DNA from: Shewanella sediminis HAW-EB3
GTDB lineage: Bacteria; Pseudomonadota; Gammaproteobacteria; Enterobacterales; Shewanellaceae
Assembly (NCBI RefSeq): GCF_000018025.1
Contig: NC_009831.1
Location: forward strand, 1,984,001 to 2,048,000
Direction: 5' to 3'
DNA length: 64,000 nucleotides
Of the stretch, positions 52,708 through 62,573 are shown piece by piece (within the stretch, counting starts at the first letter, position 1; each line of letters opens with the position of its first letter). The position numbers were made by a program, and so were the translations under genes. Under the pieces are notes generated by a model. It saw only the letters and a program-made list of their open reading frames with translations, did not search any database and was not told where the DNA came from.

Positions 52708-53631
52708 TTATTTACCGGCGAATATCTGGGTAAAAGCATCGGTTAATCTTGCGTATTTAAAGGTGAAGCCATCATCCAGAGCGCGTTTAGGAATAACATA
52801 CTGGCCCTGAGTCAGTAACTCTGCCATCTCGCCCAGTGCGAGATTGAGCACAAAGGATGGCATAGGAATTATTGCCGGTCGGGATAAGGCTGCCCCCAGG
52901 CTGGTCGAGAAATCCTTGTTGCTAACCGGGTTGGGGGAGGTGGCGTTATAGACGCCACTACATTCACCATGCTCCAGCAGATAGATAAATAGCGAGATAA
53001 GGTCTTGCTGGTGGATCCAACTCATCCCTTGCTCGCCTGAGGCGATAGGGCCGCCTAAGCCCAGCTTAAATGCCGGTAACATCTTTGGCAGCGCTCCTCC
53101 ATTTAAACCAAGCACTAAACCTATTGCGACAATGCAGACCCGCGTATTATCGGATTGTGCGTTTAAGGCTGAACTCTCCCATTTCCGGCAAACGGTTTGA
53201 GTAAATTCAAGATCATTGCTCTGGGATGATTTGGGATCGTCAAAATAGCTCTCATCGATGGGAATTGGGCCCTGTTGGCCGTAACGTCCGATAGCAGAGG
53301 CGCTGATGAAGACCCAAGGCGGGGTTTGACTCCGGGCTATAAGCTCAGATAAACGAGCGGTGATATTCCATCGACTATCACAGATCAGCTGTTTTTGTTC
53401 AATGCTCCACCGTTTACCCGCTATGGGTTCACCGGCTAAATTAATCACAGCATCAAACTCATCCAGAGAAGATAAACTATCGAGGGATGCCAGATATTGA
53501 TGTTGGCTACCTAACTTCTCTCTGGCCCGGGCCGGGTGCCTTGAAAGCAGGCTTAGCTGGTGCTTACTTTCTAATGCTCTGACGAGTTGATGGCCGATAA
53601 AACCACTTGCTCCGGTAATTAAAATATTCAT
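52708..53631 (-). CDS. TIGR01777-family epimerase (YfcH-like)
   Basis: NAD(P)-binding extended SDR-like protein (307 aa). The Rossmann motif MNILITGASGFIGHQLVRAL is at the N-terminus, followed by NLAGEPIAGKRW, SASAIGRYG, IGLVLGLNGGALPKMLPAFKLGLGG and SWIHQQDLI. NATSPNPVSNKDFSTSLG and RPAIIPMPSFVLNLALGEMAEL end the family region. The reaction is unknown. Convergent with ybbP, sharing the intergenic hairpin. Confidence 0.9.
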   Translation of the reverse strand: MNILITGASGFIGHQLVRALESKHQLSLLSRHPARAREKLGSQHQYLASLDSLSSLDEFDAVINLAGEPIAGKRWSIEQKQLICDSRWNITARLSELIARSQTPPWVFISASAIGRYGQQGPIPIDESYFDDPKSSQSNDLEFTQTVCRKWESSALNAQSDNTRVCIVAIGLVLGLNGGALPKMLPAFKLGLGGPIASGEQGMSWIHQQDLISLFIYLLEHGECSGVYNATSPNPVSNKDFSTSLGAALSRPAIIPMPSFVLNLALGEMAELLTQGQYVIPKRALDDGFTFKYARLTDAFTQIFAGK

Positions 53632-53875
53632 AGTATGCCCAGATAGTTAAAAGGTGGATCTAGTACAATTATGACTCAAAAAGCTGATGAAAACTGAAGT
53701 TGTTCAAGCATTGTAGGCTCGAGCGGATCAAAATGGCTCATTTTTTGATTCAATATGACGCTATTTCAACTAATTTGATGTTTATTTACGTTATCATGCG
53801 ATAATTTAGAGTCTCAGGTTATTCGTTGCTACAGAACCTATCAATATATTAGTTCATCAAGAAGGATTTTATAAA

Positions 53876-54955
53876 ATGCCGAGAATTGATACCCAGTCTG
53901 TTGCCTATAAGGGATTTGCGATCATGGCTTTCATTGTCGTGATTTTGGCCGGGATAAAAGCGGCGAGTCCTATAGTGGTGCCATTTGTGTTATCTGCCTT
54001 CATTGCCGTGATCTGTAATCCGATGATTGGCGGTCTCACCAGATTGAAAGTGCCAAGAGCATTAGCGGTCCTGTTAATGATGGTGTTTATTGTGATGATG
54101 GGGCTCTGGCTGGCACAAATTGTCGGTAGCTCCATCAATGAATTTTCAACCCAACTTCCCCATTATCGGGATCAACTCGTTGAGCAGTTTGGTTGGATCA
54201 CCGGAAAGCTACGTACTTTTAATATCATCATTACCAAAGAGCAGATTTTAGCCTATTTCGATCCAGGCATTGCGCTATCCATGACAACCAACATGTTATC
54301 CGGCGTCGGCAGTGTGATGGCAAATCTGTTTTTAATTATTCTTACCGTCGTATTTATGTTGTTTGAGTCAGAAACCTTGCCCAAGAAATTGCACTTTGCG
54401 CTTGATGATCCGGACATGAGAATGCAACAAATTGACCGGTTCCTGCATTCAGTTAATCAATATATGGTGATTAAAACCTTAGTCAGTTTAGCGACCGGCG
54501 TTATTATCGGCACAGGTTTAGCCATTATTGGTGTAGATTATGCGCTTTTATGGGGGGTGGTCGCCTTCCTGTTTAACTATATTCCAAATATTGGCTCCAT
54601 TATTGCTGCGATCCCCTCTGTCATGTTGGCATTTATTCAATTAGGCCCTGCCGCCGCTGGCGGAACCGCACTGCTCTATCTAGGTACCAATACGGTTATG
54701 GGCAACGTGGTAGAGCCAAAATATATGGGGAAAGGCTTAGGTCTTTCGACACTGGTTGTATTTCTGTCATTGATTTTTTGGGGTTGGTTACTCGGCTCTG
54801 TTGGCATGCTGTTGTCGGTTCCGCTGACTATGATCGTGAAAATTGCGCTTGAGTCCAGTAAGGGCGGAAGCTGGCTGGCGATACTGTTGGCCGATGATGT
54901 GGACGAGGTGAAGCCGCCCTCTCAAGATGATAAAGACAGTCCCGAGGCCGTGTAA
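53876..54955 (+). CDS. AI-2E family transporter (TqsA/PerM-like)
   Basis: Integral membrane protein (359 aa) with about seven to eight hydrophobic segments, of the AI-2E transporter/PerM family whose best-known member exports or modulates autoinducer-2. Typical features: ASPIVVPFVLSAFIAVICNP, a soluble middle (YRDQLVEQFGWITGKL), YALLWGVVAFLFNYIPNIGSIIAAIPSV, and the conserved NTVMGNVVEPKYMGKGLGLSTLVVFLSLIFWGWLLG read in parts near 280-315. The C-terminus is acidic and cytosolic. AAGGA precedes the ATG. The substrate is not predictable. Confidence 0.87.
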   Translation: MPRIDTQSVAYKGFAIMAFIVVILAGIKAASPIVVPFVLSAFIAVICNPMIGGLTRLKVPRALAVLLMMVFIVMMGLWLAQIVGSSINEFSTQLPHYRDQLVEQFGWITGKLRTFNIIITKEQILAYFDPGIALSMTTNMLSGVGSVMANLFLIILTVVFMLFESETLPKKLHFALDDPDMRMQQIDRFLHSVNQYMVIKTLVSLATGVIIGTGLAIIGVDYALLWGVVAFLFNYIPNIGSIIAAIPSVMLAFIQLGPAAAGGTALLYLGTNTVMGNVVEPKYMGKGLGLSTLVVFLSLIFWGWLLGSVGMLLSVPLTMIVKIALESSKGGSWLAILLADDVDEVKPPSQDDKDSPEAV

Positions 54956-54998
54956 CGACCTATTATGTATCTCTTTTTTTAGTATCAAAGTGAGTTAA

Positions 54999-55907
54999 AT
55001 GCAGTTATTTTTTGATGAAGTGAGTAAAGTGGCGTTTGGCGAAGAGGCCAATCGTCTTTTCCATGGCCGTGGCGGGCTCTACACCGGAGCCGAACATTTG
55101 TGCCTAGACTGGTTCCCCCCCGTATTACTGCTGACCAGTTTCAAGCCTCTGGAAGCCGATGAGTTAGCATTGTCGGTAGATACCATCAAGCAACGTTGGC
55201 AGGCACTCAGAGGTGAAGAGGCGCTTAACCTTGTCTATCAATATCGAAGCGGTGGGCAGACTCATACTGAGCTTGTGGCAGGTAGCGTACCCGAGAAGCA
55301 TAAGGTTAAAGAAAACGGTGCTGAATTTTATATCCACCTGTTGAGAGGCCAAAATCATGGCCTGTTTCTCGATATGAAAAATGGTCGACAGTGGGTGAGG
55401 GAGCATTCGCAGAATAAGAAGGTGCTTAATCTCTTCTCCTATACTTGTGGATTTTCTGTTGCTGCGTTGCAAGGCGGTGCCGACAGCGTCGTTAATATCG
55501 ATATGAGCAAGGGGGCTCTGTCGATAGGAAAGCAGAACCATCTATTAAACGATTTTCCGGCGGGCGCTCGCTTTTTTGGCCATGATATTTTTAAGTCATG
55601 GGGCAAGCTGACTAAACTCGGACCCTACGAGATGATTATTGCCGATCCACCGAGTAATCAAAAGGGCAGCTTTGTTGCGACCAAAGATTACTCTCGACTA
55701 CTGAAGCGTGCACCTGAGTTATTGACCTCCGACGGGGAGATACTCTTATGCCTTAATGCTCCCGAGTTAAGCATCGAGTATCTGAAGCTGCAAGTGGAAG
55801 AGTTCAGCCCCACATTAGTGTTCGTAGAGCAGCTGGAAAACCCTGCCATATTTGCAGACATCGACAGGAATAAGGCGCTCAAAGTCCTTAGGTATAAGTT
55901 AGCTTAA
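54999..55907 (+). CDS. SAM-dependent methyltransferase (RlmI/RlmK-like, PF10672 type)
   Basis: Class I methyltransferase (302 aa). After an N-terminal ~125 residues that may bind substrate (GRGGLYTGAEHLCLDWFPPV), the SAM fold begins at GLFLDMKNGRQWV; motif I is VLNLFSYTCGFSVAAL, motif II VVNIDMSKGAL, and the catalytic-type IIADPPSNQKG. This arrangement is closest to rRNA large-subunit methyltransferases, but it lacks a PUA domain and is shorter than RlmI. The target is unknown. Separated from the AI-2E gene by 43 bp, so perhaps cotranscribed. Confidence 0.85.
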   Translation: MQLFFDEVSKVAFGEEANRLFHGRGGLYTGAEHLCLDWFPPVLLLTSFKPLEADELALSVDTIKQRWQALRGEEALNLVYQYRSGGQTHTELVAGSVPEKHKVKENGAEFYIHLLRGQNHGLFLDMKNGRQWVREHSQNKKVLNLFSYTCGFSVAALQGGADSVVNIDMSKGALSIGKQNHLLNDFPAGARFFGHDIFKSWGKLTKLGPYEMIIADPPSNQKGSFVATKDYSRLLKRAPELLTSDGEILLCLNAPELSIEYLKLQVEEFSPTLVFVEQLENPAIFADIDRNKALKVLRYKLA

Positions 55908-55926
55908 ACCTCTTTATTCTTGTTTT

Positions 55927-55940
55927 ATACCGATTGGTAT
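55927..55940. repeat. Solo terminal palindrome of the dispersed element
   Basis: ATACCGATTGGTAT, identical to the right end of copy B, 20 bp after the methyltransferase stop. No element body follows. Confidence 0.7.
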
Positions 55941-56059
55941 TATGCTCATCGGTAAAAGAGAGTGATATCGCCTGCAATTTTAAATGCAGGCGATTTTCGT
56001 TTTAAGGTTAATGGCGTTATTGGTAAGCCAAGATAAAACGAGAGCTACTTTCGTCGGTG

Positions 56060-56284
56060 TTAGTAGTTGAGCCGCTCATCCATAAGTGATTGCCCATGTG
56101 ACTCTATGATGTTCTCAATTTTACCTTTATCGATATTTCTCAGAGAGGATATTTCGGTGAAGAGTCTATCTTGCACATCTATGGGCATATTCATCATGTC
56201 CATAAACATGTAGATGTTCAGGGTGTCCCCCTGATTGAACAGATCTGTCAGCCTCTGGGCCTCAAATTCTACAAGTGTATTCAT
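56060..56284 (-). CDS. Small hypothetical protein
   Basis: A 74-residue soluble, acidic protein starting at ATG 56284, which has an excellent GGAGG eight bases upstream (the frame runs 10 codons further). It is mostly helical in appearance (LVEFEAQRLTDLFNQGD, LRNIDKGKIENIIESHGQSL) with a Met-rich centre (MFMDMMNMP). No family recognised and no signal peptide. Divergent from the small acidic ORF unit at 56527-56813. Confidence 0.65.
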   Translation of the reverse strand: MNTLVEFEAQRLTDLFNQGDTLNIYMFMDMMNMPIDVQDRLFTEISSLRNIDKGKIENIIESHGQSLMDERLNY

Positions 56285-56526
56285 TGTCAGTACCTCCAAT
56301 TTCATGCCTAGCAATAAAACGTCTTTTTGATAGGTATCTTTAATTCTTAGCAGTTTAAATGGTGAAAGCTAGATCTTTTGGATGTTAAAAAAACTGTTTT
56401 TAGTCCGCAATCACATAAAAAACTGAAAGACTTTCAGTTTTGGTGGCTGTTATTGCTTGTTTTGATGTGATTTAGGACCTTTCTACGAACTAAACTGAAA
56501 GTTTTGTGTAACTCCTGCGGAATGCC
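56285..56526. promoter_or_regulatory. Promoter region with a 23-bp palindrome (56419-56441)
   Basis: No gene. AAAACTGAAAG and CTTTCAGTTTT (11-base arms, one central A) form a perfect palindrome at 56419-56441. A third half-site AAACTGAAAG is at 56492-56501, 25 bp before the promoter of the small acidic ORF. The arrangement suggests an operator for an unidentified regulator; no T-run follows, so it is not a terminator. Confidence 0.6.
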
Positions 56527-56535
56527 TGATATAAT
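56527..56535 (+). promoter_or_regulatory. Extended -10 promoter
   Basis: TGATATAAT: a consensus TATAAT with the extended TGn. No clear -35 is needed for this class. It would start a transcript near 56542, carrying the 32-codon ORF and ending at the terminator at 56782. Confidence 0.6.
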
Positions 56536-56637
56536 TTGTTTCAAGAAGTTGGTGGAATGTCTATCTCTTCCTACTCAGGAAAGTGTCATCGAAGAAATGA
56601 CATGCCTCAGACCCTACAAAAGTAATTCGGAGTTGTT

Positions 56638-56736
56638 ATGGAAATTCAAGAATACGAAGGCGCATATTATCAAGTACAAGATGAAGTGATTGAATCTTTG
56701 CCTCTGGAAATGGATGAAGACGCGTTTTTGGATTAA
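56638..56736 (+). CDS. Small acidic ORF (32 residues), unidentified
   Basis: Begins MEIQEYEGAYYQVQDEVIES and ends DEDAFLD. CGGAG lies seven bases before ATG. Eleven of 32 residues are Asp or Glu and none is Lys or Arg, so the peptide would be strongly acidic. It lies in a compact unit: extended -10 promoter, about 95-nt leader, ORF, then a strong terminator. It is too short for routine gene calling. No homologue is recognised; it could be a small protein or an mRNA-like sRNA. Confidence 0.5.
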   Translation: MEIQEYEGAYYQVQDEVIESLPLEMDEDAFLD

Positions 56737-56781
56737 GGATTAATCCATCAATTCAAGAGTTAGTTCGGCCTCGGCTGAGAT

Positions 56782-56813
56782 AAAAATAGCAACCTTAGGT
56801 TGCTATTTTTTTT
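56782..56813 (+). terminator. Intrinsic terminator after the small acidic ORF
   Basis: A 13-bp perfect stem AAAAATAGCAACC-TTA-GGTTGCTATTTTT followed by further T. Flanked by A and T runs, so it can also serve the lipoprotein gene on the other strand. Confidence 0.93.
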
Positions 56814-56857
56814 GAGCTATCGGCTATGACTCTTTTTGGGGAGATGAGCTTATGCCG

Positions 56858-57289
56858 TTAATGTAGGTTACCTTTTTCAGGCAAGATCTCGATAATCTCC
56901 CACTTAGTGCCTTTCTTGTGGAGTCTGATGGTTCTATCGTCTATCCAAGGCTCTCCTCCCTTCAAACCTTGCATCTTGACGATAACGGTGACGTCATCAG
57001 TAAACTTTCTGAAAAAATCGATGTCAATCTCTTCGATCTCCATCTGAACTTCAGTCATGGACAGGTTAAGGACATGGCGCTGAACAGATGCAGCAATATG
57101 ATAATGGGCTAACACTTTCTTCATTGGGTCATCGACAAACTGAAGTGCTTTGTTGACATCACGATCGACGTAGATAGCATTAAAAAAACCGAGAGAGACA
57201 TCTTCCGGAGTTCGTTTTGACTCGCTATTTGAAGAGTCAGGGCTACAGCCGAAAAGAAAGGTTAAGCAGAGTAGGGCGATTATTCTCAT
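56858..57289 (-). CDS. Putative lipoprotein, DUF4878-like
   Basis: A 143-residue lipoprotein: signal peptide MRIIALLCLTFLFGC with lipobox LFGC (Cys15), then a Ser-rich linker and a single compact domain (TPEDVSLGFFNAIYVDRDVNKALQFV ... WEIIEILPEKG). The helix-then-sheet pattern resembles the NTF2-like DUF4878 family. Function unknown. Ser follows the Cys, which favours outer-membrane sorting. Confidence 0.72.
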   Translation of the reverse strand: MRIIALLCLTFLFGCSPDSSNSESKRTPEDVSLGFFNAIYVDRDVNKALQFVDDPMKKVLAHYHIAASVQRHVLNLSMTEVQMEIEEIDIDFFRKFTDDVTVIVKMQGLKGGEPWIDDRTIRLHKKGTKWEIIEILPEKGNLH

Positions 57290-57429
57290 AGGTCTATTAA
57301 AGGATGTGTTTGAGCCAGTATCGCTATTGTTATTTGAATTGGCAAGTAAGCTTTAACGTAAAAAAACATTTTAAAGCTTGACCCGGCTCGGTAAATAAGG
57401 CATATCTGAATGAATAACTTTTAACGGTT

Positions 57430-57452
57430 ATCCACAAAATCTGTGGACAACT
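57430..57452. promoter_or_regulatory. Pair of inverted DnaA boxes
   Basis: TTATCCACA (57430-57438, perfect consensus) and TGTGGACAA (57444-57452, inverse TTGTCCACA) face each other across five bases. They lie in the 408-bp spacer between the lipoprotein gene and pta, which otherwise holds no convincing gene. The pair also forms a hairpin. Confidence 0.55.
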
Positions 57453-57585
57453 ATGTTGAAGACTAGATGCATAACTTTTAATCTATTGATTTTAAAGGGT
57501 TTAACTGCCTGGTTAAAAAATGACGCATTCATCTGTTTGAATGTTTTATTCAGTATTTGTACAGCTTCAAGTTATTTTAGCGTAA

Positions 57586-57614
57586 AAAAAAGCCTGTCAA
57601 TGACAGGCTTTTTT
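57586..57614. terminator. Bidirectional terminator after pta
   Basis: AAAAAAGCCTGTC-AAT-GACAGGCTTTTTT, with an A-run and a T-run on opposite sides. It lies 84 bp past the pta stop on the minus strand. Confidence 0.92.
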
Positions 57615-57697
57615 ATGTCTGGAACATTTATGTCTATTTCCCTGGGAAGGGATGAAATAGACGTTGTGTCTGGCTCTCAGACAATAAAGAGTGACCT

Positions 57698-59839
57698 TTA
57701 TTTCTGTTGAGATGCCTGAATGGCTGTGAGTGCGATGGTATAGACAATATCATCGACCAGGGCACCACGAGAGAGGTCATTGACCGGTTTACGCATACCT
57801 TGAAGCATTGGGCCAATACTTATAAGGTCAGCGCTTCGTTGAACCGCTTTGTACGTCGTATTACCCGTATTCAAGTCTGGGAATACAAATACCGTTGCTT
57901 GACCCGCTACAGGGCTGTTAGGCGCTTTAGACTGAGCCACGTTTGGCATGACTGCTGCGTCATATTGTAGCGGTCCATCGATAATAAGATCCGGACGCTT
58001 CTCTTTGGCTATACGAGTCGCTTCACGTACCTTATCAACATCCGATCCCGTACCCGAACTACCGGTAGAGTAGCTGATCATCGCAACTCTTGGCTCGATA
58101 CCGAAGGCTGCAGCAGACTCGGCTGATTGAATAGCGATGTCTGCCAACTGTTCAGCGTTTGGATCCGGGTTAATCGCACAATCACCATAAACAAGCACTT
58201 GATCTGGCATCAACATAAAGAAGATTGATGAGACTAAGCTTGAGCCCGGTGCCGTTTTAATTAATTGCAGTGGAGGGCGAATAGTATGAGCTGTAGTGTT
58301 AACCGCACCCGATACAATGCCATCGACTTCACTTTGCGCCAGCATCATAGTGCCCAGCACCATGTTGTCTTCCAGCTGCTCACGTGCAACGACTTCAGTC
58401 AGCCCTTTATGGCGACGCAGTTCAAGCATTGGCTCGACATAACGTTCGCGCGCCGATAATGGGTCGATGATCTCAACGCCTTCACCCAACACAACGCCTT
58501 GGCGTACGGCAATGCGCTCAATCTCTTCGCGATTACCAAGTAACACACACTTAGCGATACCACGATCGGAACAGATACTGGCCGCTTCGATGGTACGTGG
58601 ATCGGCACCTTCAGGTAATACAACCGTTTTACGGGCTTCACGTGCCAATTCAGTCAGTTTGTATCTGAATGCTGGTGGTGATAAACGGTGTTCACGAGGT
58701 GAGTTCTTAGTGACCGTAGCAATCCAGTTTTGGTCAATATGGCTGGCAACGTACTCCTGAACCTCTTCGATACGTACGGCATCATCGACTGGTACTTCAT
58801 GGTCGAAACGTTGGATATTAAGCGACGTTTGCCATGTGTTGGTATCGATTAAGAATACAGGCAGACCCGTTTCGAAGGCTTGTTCACACAGAGCCATGAT
58901 CTCAGGCTCTGGCTCATAACTACCCGTCAGCAATAGTGCGCCAACCTTAACGCCGTTCATGGCGGCAAGACAGGCTGATACGATGACATCGGAACGGTCG
59001 CCAGAGGTCACGAGCAGTGAATCAGTCTTAATATGAGTGACCATATTTGGAATGCTTCGGGCACAGAAAGTCACTTTACGCAGGCGACGCGTGTTCATTT
59101 CGCCGGCGTTGATGAGTTTAGCACTCAAGTGCTTAGCCAGATCGGATGCACGTGGTGCAACAAGATCTAAATTATATGGCACGCTACCTAAGATACGAAG
59201 TGAGCTCTTTCCTGGAAGTTGGAACATACTCGCTGCATCTGGACGCTGTATATCTGCATGGTCAAATACTTCAGATAGATCCGGACGTGCGCGACCTTCG
59301 TTATCTACCGGTGCACCAATCTTATTTACAATCGCGCCAATAATACGTTTGTTCTTGCTTCCGCCCCATGAATTATGAGCAATTTCAAGACGGTTCATTA
59401 GTGCTGTTGCACTTTCATTACCAGGTGTTGCGACAAAAATGATATCCGCATCGAGTGCCTTGGCAATGGCGTAGTTTATCTCGCTCGAGAATGGGTGGTT
59501 TCTGGTTTGAACCAGTCCCTCTACGACAAGCGTCTCGCTTTCATCTGCATATTCGGTGACACGAGCAATGATCTGCTCCATCAGGGTATCAGTTTGATCG
59601 CCACGAATTAAGCTTTCCGCATGCGCCATCTCAAATGGTTCAAGTGGGTTAACTGTGGGTGACTTACTTAAGATCGTGGTTGAGCGCTCTGGCCCAGTAT
59701 CATGTGGACGTTGCTGTGCAATAGGCTTGAAAAAACGAACTTTAACGCCGTGATGTTCAAAAGCACGAACGAGTCCCAAACTGATAGAAGTTAGACCGAC
59801 ACCCGTGCCGATAGGAATTAACATAATGTTGCGAGACAT
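57698..59839 (-). CDS. pta: Phosphate acetyltransferase
   Basis: Interconverts acetyl-CoA and acetyl phosphate (713 aa, long enterobacterial form). The N-terminal P-loop-like domain starts [21 protein letters not shown] middle DRTGG domain ([21 protein letters not shown] region) follows. The C-terminal PTA_PTB domain has [49 protein letters not shown] and [19 protein letters not shown]. It follows ackA by 88 bp, with a hairpin in between, as an ackA-pta operon. Confidence 0.97.
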   Translation of the reverse strand: MSRNIMLIPIGTGVGLTSISLGLVRAFEHHGVKVRFFKPIAQQRPHDTGPERSTTILSKSPTVNPLEPFEMAHAESLIRGDQTDTLMEQIIARVTEYADESETLVVEGLVQTRNHPFSSEINYAIAKALDADIIFVATPGNESATALMNRLEIAHNSWGGSKNKRIIGAIVNKIGAPVDNEGRARPDLSEVFDHADIQRPDAASMFQLPGKSSLRILGSVPYNLDLVAPRASDLAKHLSAKLINAGEMNTRRLRKVTFCARSIPNMVTHIKTDSLLVTSGDRSDVIVSACLAAMNGVKVGALLLTGSYEPEPEIMALCEQAFETGLPVFLIDTNTWQTSLNIQRFDHEVPVDDAVRIEEVQEYVASHIDQNWIATVTKNSPREHRLSPPAFRYKLTELAREARKTVVLPEGADPRTIEAASICSDRGIAKCVLLGNREEIERIAVRQGVVLGEGVEIIDPLSARERYVEPMLELRRHKGLTEVVAREQLEDNMVLGTMMLAQSEVDGIVSGAVNTTAHTIRPPLQLIKTAPGSSLVSSIFFMLMPDQVLVYGDCAINPDPNAEQLADIAIQSAESAAAFGIEPRVAMISYSTGSSGTGSDVDKVREATRIAKEKRPDLIIDGPLQYDAAVMPNVAQSKAPNSPVAGQATVFVFPDLNTGNTTYKAVQRSADLISIGPMLQGMRKPVNDLSRGALVDDIVYTIALTAIQASQQK

Positions 59840-59896
59840 AAAAACCTCTTTGTGACGCTTTGAAGGCGTAGTTTTGATACGCCTAACTGTTTGCTG

Positions 59897-59921
59897 CCGA
59901 CCATTGTGTTGATGGCCGGCA
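59897..59921 (-). other. Intercistronic hairpin in ackA-pta
   Basis: GCCGGCCAT and ATGGTCGGC (minus strand) pair around seven bases, with one G-T pair. No T-tract follows, so it more likely stabilises or tunes the ackA-pta mRNA than terminates it. Confidence 0.4.
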
Positions 59922-59927
59922 TATACT

Positions 59928-61127
59928 TTACTTGCTTAGAAGGCTCATCGCGTCTTCTGCGATAACCCACTCTTCGTTGGTTGGGATAACCAGAGCAATT
60001 GGGCCATTGTCTGTGGTAATTTGACCTTGCTTACCAAAACGTGCCGCCTTGTTACGCTCGTCATCAACTTCAAAGTTAAAGATTTCAAGTAGGTTAAGCA
60101 CCTTAGCTCGAATTAGATCTGAGTTCTCACCAATGCCGCCGGTGAATACCAGGGCATCTAACTTACCTAATGGCACAGTATAAGAAGCGATGTATTTAGC
60201 CAGACGGTAGCAGAAGATCTCCAGTGCTAATGTTGCACCCTTATGGCCATTCTGATAACCCTCTTCGATGCCACGACAATCGTTGGTCAGTTCTGAAATA
60301 CCTAATAGACCACTTTGTTTGTTCATCAGGTTATTAACTTCATCTAAGGTGTAACCCAGACGGCTGACCAAATGATGAATGATCGATGGGTCGATATCAC
60401 CACAACGTGTACCCATAACCAAACCTTCCAGTGGTGTCATACCCATAGAGGTATCGACACTCTTTCCGCCTTTGATCGCAGTAACCGAAGCACCGTTGCC
60501 TAAGTGAGCGCAGATAATATTAGTGTCTGCGATATCCTTACCGATAGCTTTAGCCGCTTCACGGCTAACGAACAAGTGACTCGTACCGTGCATGCCATAA
60601 CGACGAATAGCATTTTCACGGTAAAGTTTGTAAGGAAGAGCATAGATAAAGGCTTTTTCCGGCATGGTTTGATGGAACGCAGTATCAAACACGGCGACCT
60701 GTGGAAGCTCAGGGAAAGAAGCTTGAGATGCACGAATACCGATAAGGTGAGCTGGGTTATGAAGTGGCGCCAAGGCTGCACAATCTTCGATGCCTTGAAC
60801 AACTGATTCATCGATGATTACAGACTGAGTGAACTTCTCTCCACCGTGGACAATTCGATGTCCGATAGCATGGATTTGCTCAGCAATTTGTGGGTGATCA
60901 CCCAAAATATTGTTAACGATATATTCGACAGCTTCACGGTGAGCGGTGAATGCACCTAAGCTCGCTTCCTGTTTCTTGCCATCGACTTTCCATTTGATAC
61001 GAGAGTCTTCAAGACCGAAGCATTCGGCGAGACCCGAGATCTGGTCATCACCTGTAAGGGCGTCGATAATCGCAAATTTTAATGACGAGCTACCGCAGTT
61101 AAGTACCAATACCAGTTTGTTTGACAT
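59928..61127 (-). CDS. ackA: Acetate kinase
   Basis: Makes ATP and acetate from acetyl phosphate (399 aa). ASKHA-fold motifs are clear: [13 protein letters not shown] at the N-terminus, [63 protein letters not shown] and [14 protein letters not shown]. First gene of ackA-pta. The shared upstream region with yfbV holds a GACAATTATTGTC palindrome. Confidence 0.98.
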   Translation of the reverse strand: MSNKLVLVLNCGSSSLKFAIIDALTGDDQISGLAECFGLEDSRIKWKVDGKKQEASLGAFTAHREAVEYIVNNILGDHPQIAEQIHAIGHRIVHGGEKFTQSVIIDESVVQGIEDCAALAPLHNPAHLIGIRASQASFPELPQVAVFDTAFHQTMPEKAFIYALPYKLYRENAIRRYGMHGTSHLFVSREAAKAIGKDIADTNIICAHLGNGASVTAIKGGKSVDTSMGMTPLEGLVMGTRCGDIDPSIIHHLVSRLGYTLDEVNNLMNKQSGLLGISELTNDCRGIEEGYQNGHKGATLALEIFCYRLAKYIASYTVPLGKLDALVFTGGIGENSDLIRAKVLNLLEIFNFEVDDERNKAARFGKQGQITTDNGPIALVIPTNEEWVIAEDAMSLLSK

Positions 61128-61184
61128 GTTTAAACCTTTTGCAAAGTAGTGAGCTTAAAGCCACTGAACAACAATGACTTCATT

Positions 61185-61197
61185 GACAATTATTGTC
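61185..61197. promoter_or_regulatory. 13-bp palindrome between ackA and yfbV
   Basis: GACAATTATTGTC is a perfect palindrome about 58 bp upstream of the ackA start. It is not a consensus FNR (TTGAT-N4-ATCAA) or ArcA site. A regulator is likely but not identified. Confidence 0.4.
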
Positions 61198-61321
61198 GAA
61201 GTCGCTAGATATGCTCTGATAACAGAGCCGGGAACTACTCACTAAGCAACTACAAGCCCTTGGGGCTCTATTGCAGCTTGTGCTATGGTAAAAGCAGTAT
61301 CCCAATAAATTAGGTGTAAAA

Positions 61322-61765
61322 TTGAGCATTAAAGTTTTCAAAACTCTGGGCGAAGGTCATCGATATATGAAGACTTGGCCTATGGTCAGACAACTTAGTT
61401 TCTATTTTCCTGAGTATCGCGTCATTCGCGCTACCCAGATAGCCGTACCCTTGATGCCACTTTTTGCTCTGTTGGCCGCATCGAGTCAGCTCTATATTCA
61501 TGGTTGGGCTTTCTTGCCCCAAGCTATTACTATCGCGCTATTTTTTATCAGCCTGCCAATTCAAGGTTTGCTCTGGCTTGGCTGGCGTGCTCGCCATCCT
61601 CTGCCGTTAACCCTGCTCGATTGGTGCGATCAGCTGACGACTAAACTAACGAGTATGGGGATCCATTGTCGTCCCCTGGGGCCGAGAGCTTGTTATCTCG
61701 ACATGGCGTTAATTTTAAAGTCTGCTTTCGAACGTTTAGATGAACATTATTGGGAAGAACTTTAG
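61322..61765 (+). CDS. yfbV: YfbV family (UPF0208) membrane protein
   Basis: A 147-residue membrane protein with two TM helices (about 41-57 and 65-85), matching E. coli YfbV: KTLGEGHRYMKTWPM, YRVIRATQIAVPLMP, ISLPIQGLLWLGWRA and ALILKSAFERLDEHYWEEL. In E. coli YfbV helps insulate the Ter macrodomain. The start is a TTG at 61322. Divergent from ackA, the same neighbourhood as in E. coli. Confidence 0.9.
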   Translation: MSIKVFKTLGEGHRYMKTWPMVRQLSFYFPEYRVIRATQIAVPLMPLFALLAASSQLYIHGWAFLPQAITIALFFISLPIQGLLWLGWRARHPLPLTLLDWCDQLTTKLTSMGIHCRPLGPRACYLDMALILKSAFERLDEHYWEEL

Positions 61766-61810
61766 TTATTATAGTTGGTGATCTTTCGACAACATTTTTA
61801 TCTAAAACAT

Positions 61811-62551
61811 TTAGTAAATGGCGTTGATGCCTGCATCGATAAATACTTGTTTAATCTGTTCCATCGTTTCACTGCTGGGAGGAGATATGTTGTTAAGCTC
61901 ATACTCTTCACCCATAGCTTCCCATTTGTGTTTTCCGAGTTCGTGGTAGGGTAGAAGCTCTACTTTTTCAACGTTTTTCATCGGCTTGATAAACTCGGCT
62001 AACCTTTTTGCCGATGGAATATCATCGGTAAAGCCGCCAACAACGACATAACGCACCCAAGTTTTTTGTTGTCGTTTACTTAGATATTCTGCGAATTGCA
62101 GAGTGCGGTGATTGCTGACCTTAGTAAGGTCGATATGTCTTTTATCGTCAATATGTTTGATGTCGAGTAACACAAGATCTGTGTTATCGAGAAGTTCATC
62201 GATTACTGGGGTATGCTTTCTGACAAAGCCGTTAGTATCGAGACAGGTATGGATACCCTCTTTCTTACAGGCTTTAAAAAGAGCGGAGACAAATTCAGCT
62301 TGCAGTATGGCTTCACCGCCACTGGCTGTGACGCCGCCACCACTGGCTTCGAGAAATGGTCGATAGCTGATAATCTGTGTCATCAACTCATCTACTTCAA
62401 TTTCACGGCCACCGTGAAGGTCCCATGTATCTCTATTGTGACAGTACTGACAACGCATCAAACATCCCTGCATAAAAGTGATAAACCTTATGCCTGGACC
62501 ATCTACGGTACCAAAGGATTCCAGAGAGTGGATCCGACCTTTTACTGTCAT
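61811..62551 (-). CDS. pflA: Pyruvate formate-lyase activating enzyme
   Basis: Radical-SAM glycyl-radical activase (246 aa). The cluster motif C30-x3-C34-x2-C37 ([15 protein letters not shown]) follows [40 protein letters not shown] and DLVLLDIKH are diagnostic. It generates the glycyl radical on PflB anaerobically. It lies 93 bp downstream of pflB, with a hairpin in between. Confidence 0.97.
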   Translation of the reverse strand: MTVKGRIHSLESFGTVDGPGIRFITFMQGCLMRCQYCHNRDTWDLHGGREIEVDELMTQIISYRPFLEASGGGVTASGGEAILQAEFVSALFKACKKEGIHTCLDTNGFVRKHTPVIDELLDNTDLVLLDIKHIDDKRHIDLTKVSNHRTLQFAEYLSKRQQKTWVRYVVVGGFTDDIPSAKRLAEFIKPMKNVEKVELLPYHELGKHKWEAMGEEYELNNISPPSSETMEQIKQVFIDAGINAIY

Positions 62552-62573
62552 TGTGATTCCTTCTTTATAAATT

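Noticed and set aside
56504..56689. 61-codon ORF overlapping the small acidic ORF in another frame
   Set aside because: It begins upstream of the predicted transcription start, and the acidic ORF has the better ribosome-binding site.
57453..57710. 85-codon ORF on the plus strand before pta
   Set aside because: It runs across the bidirectional terminator at 57586 and overlaps the pta end in antisense.
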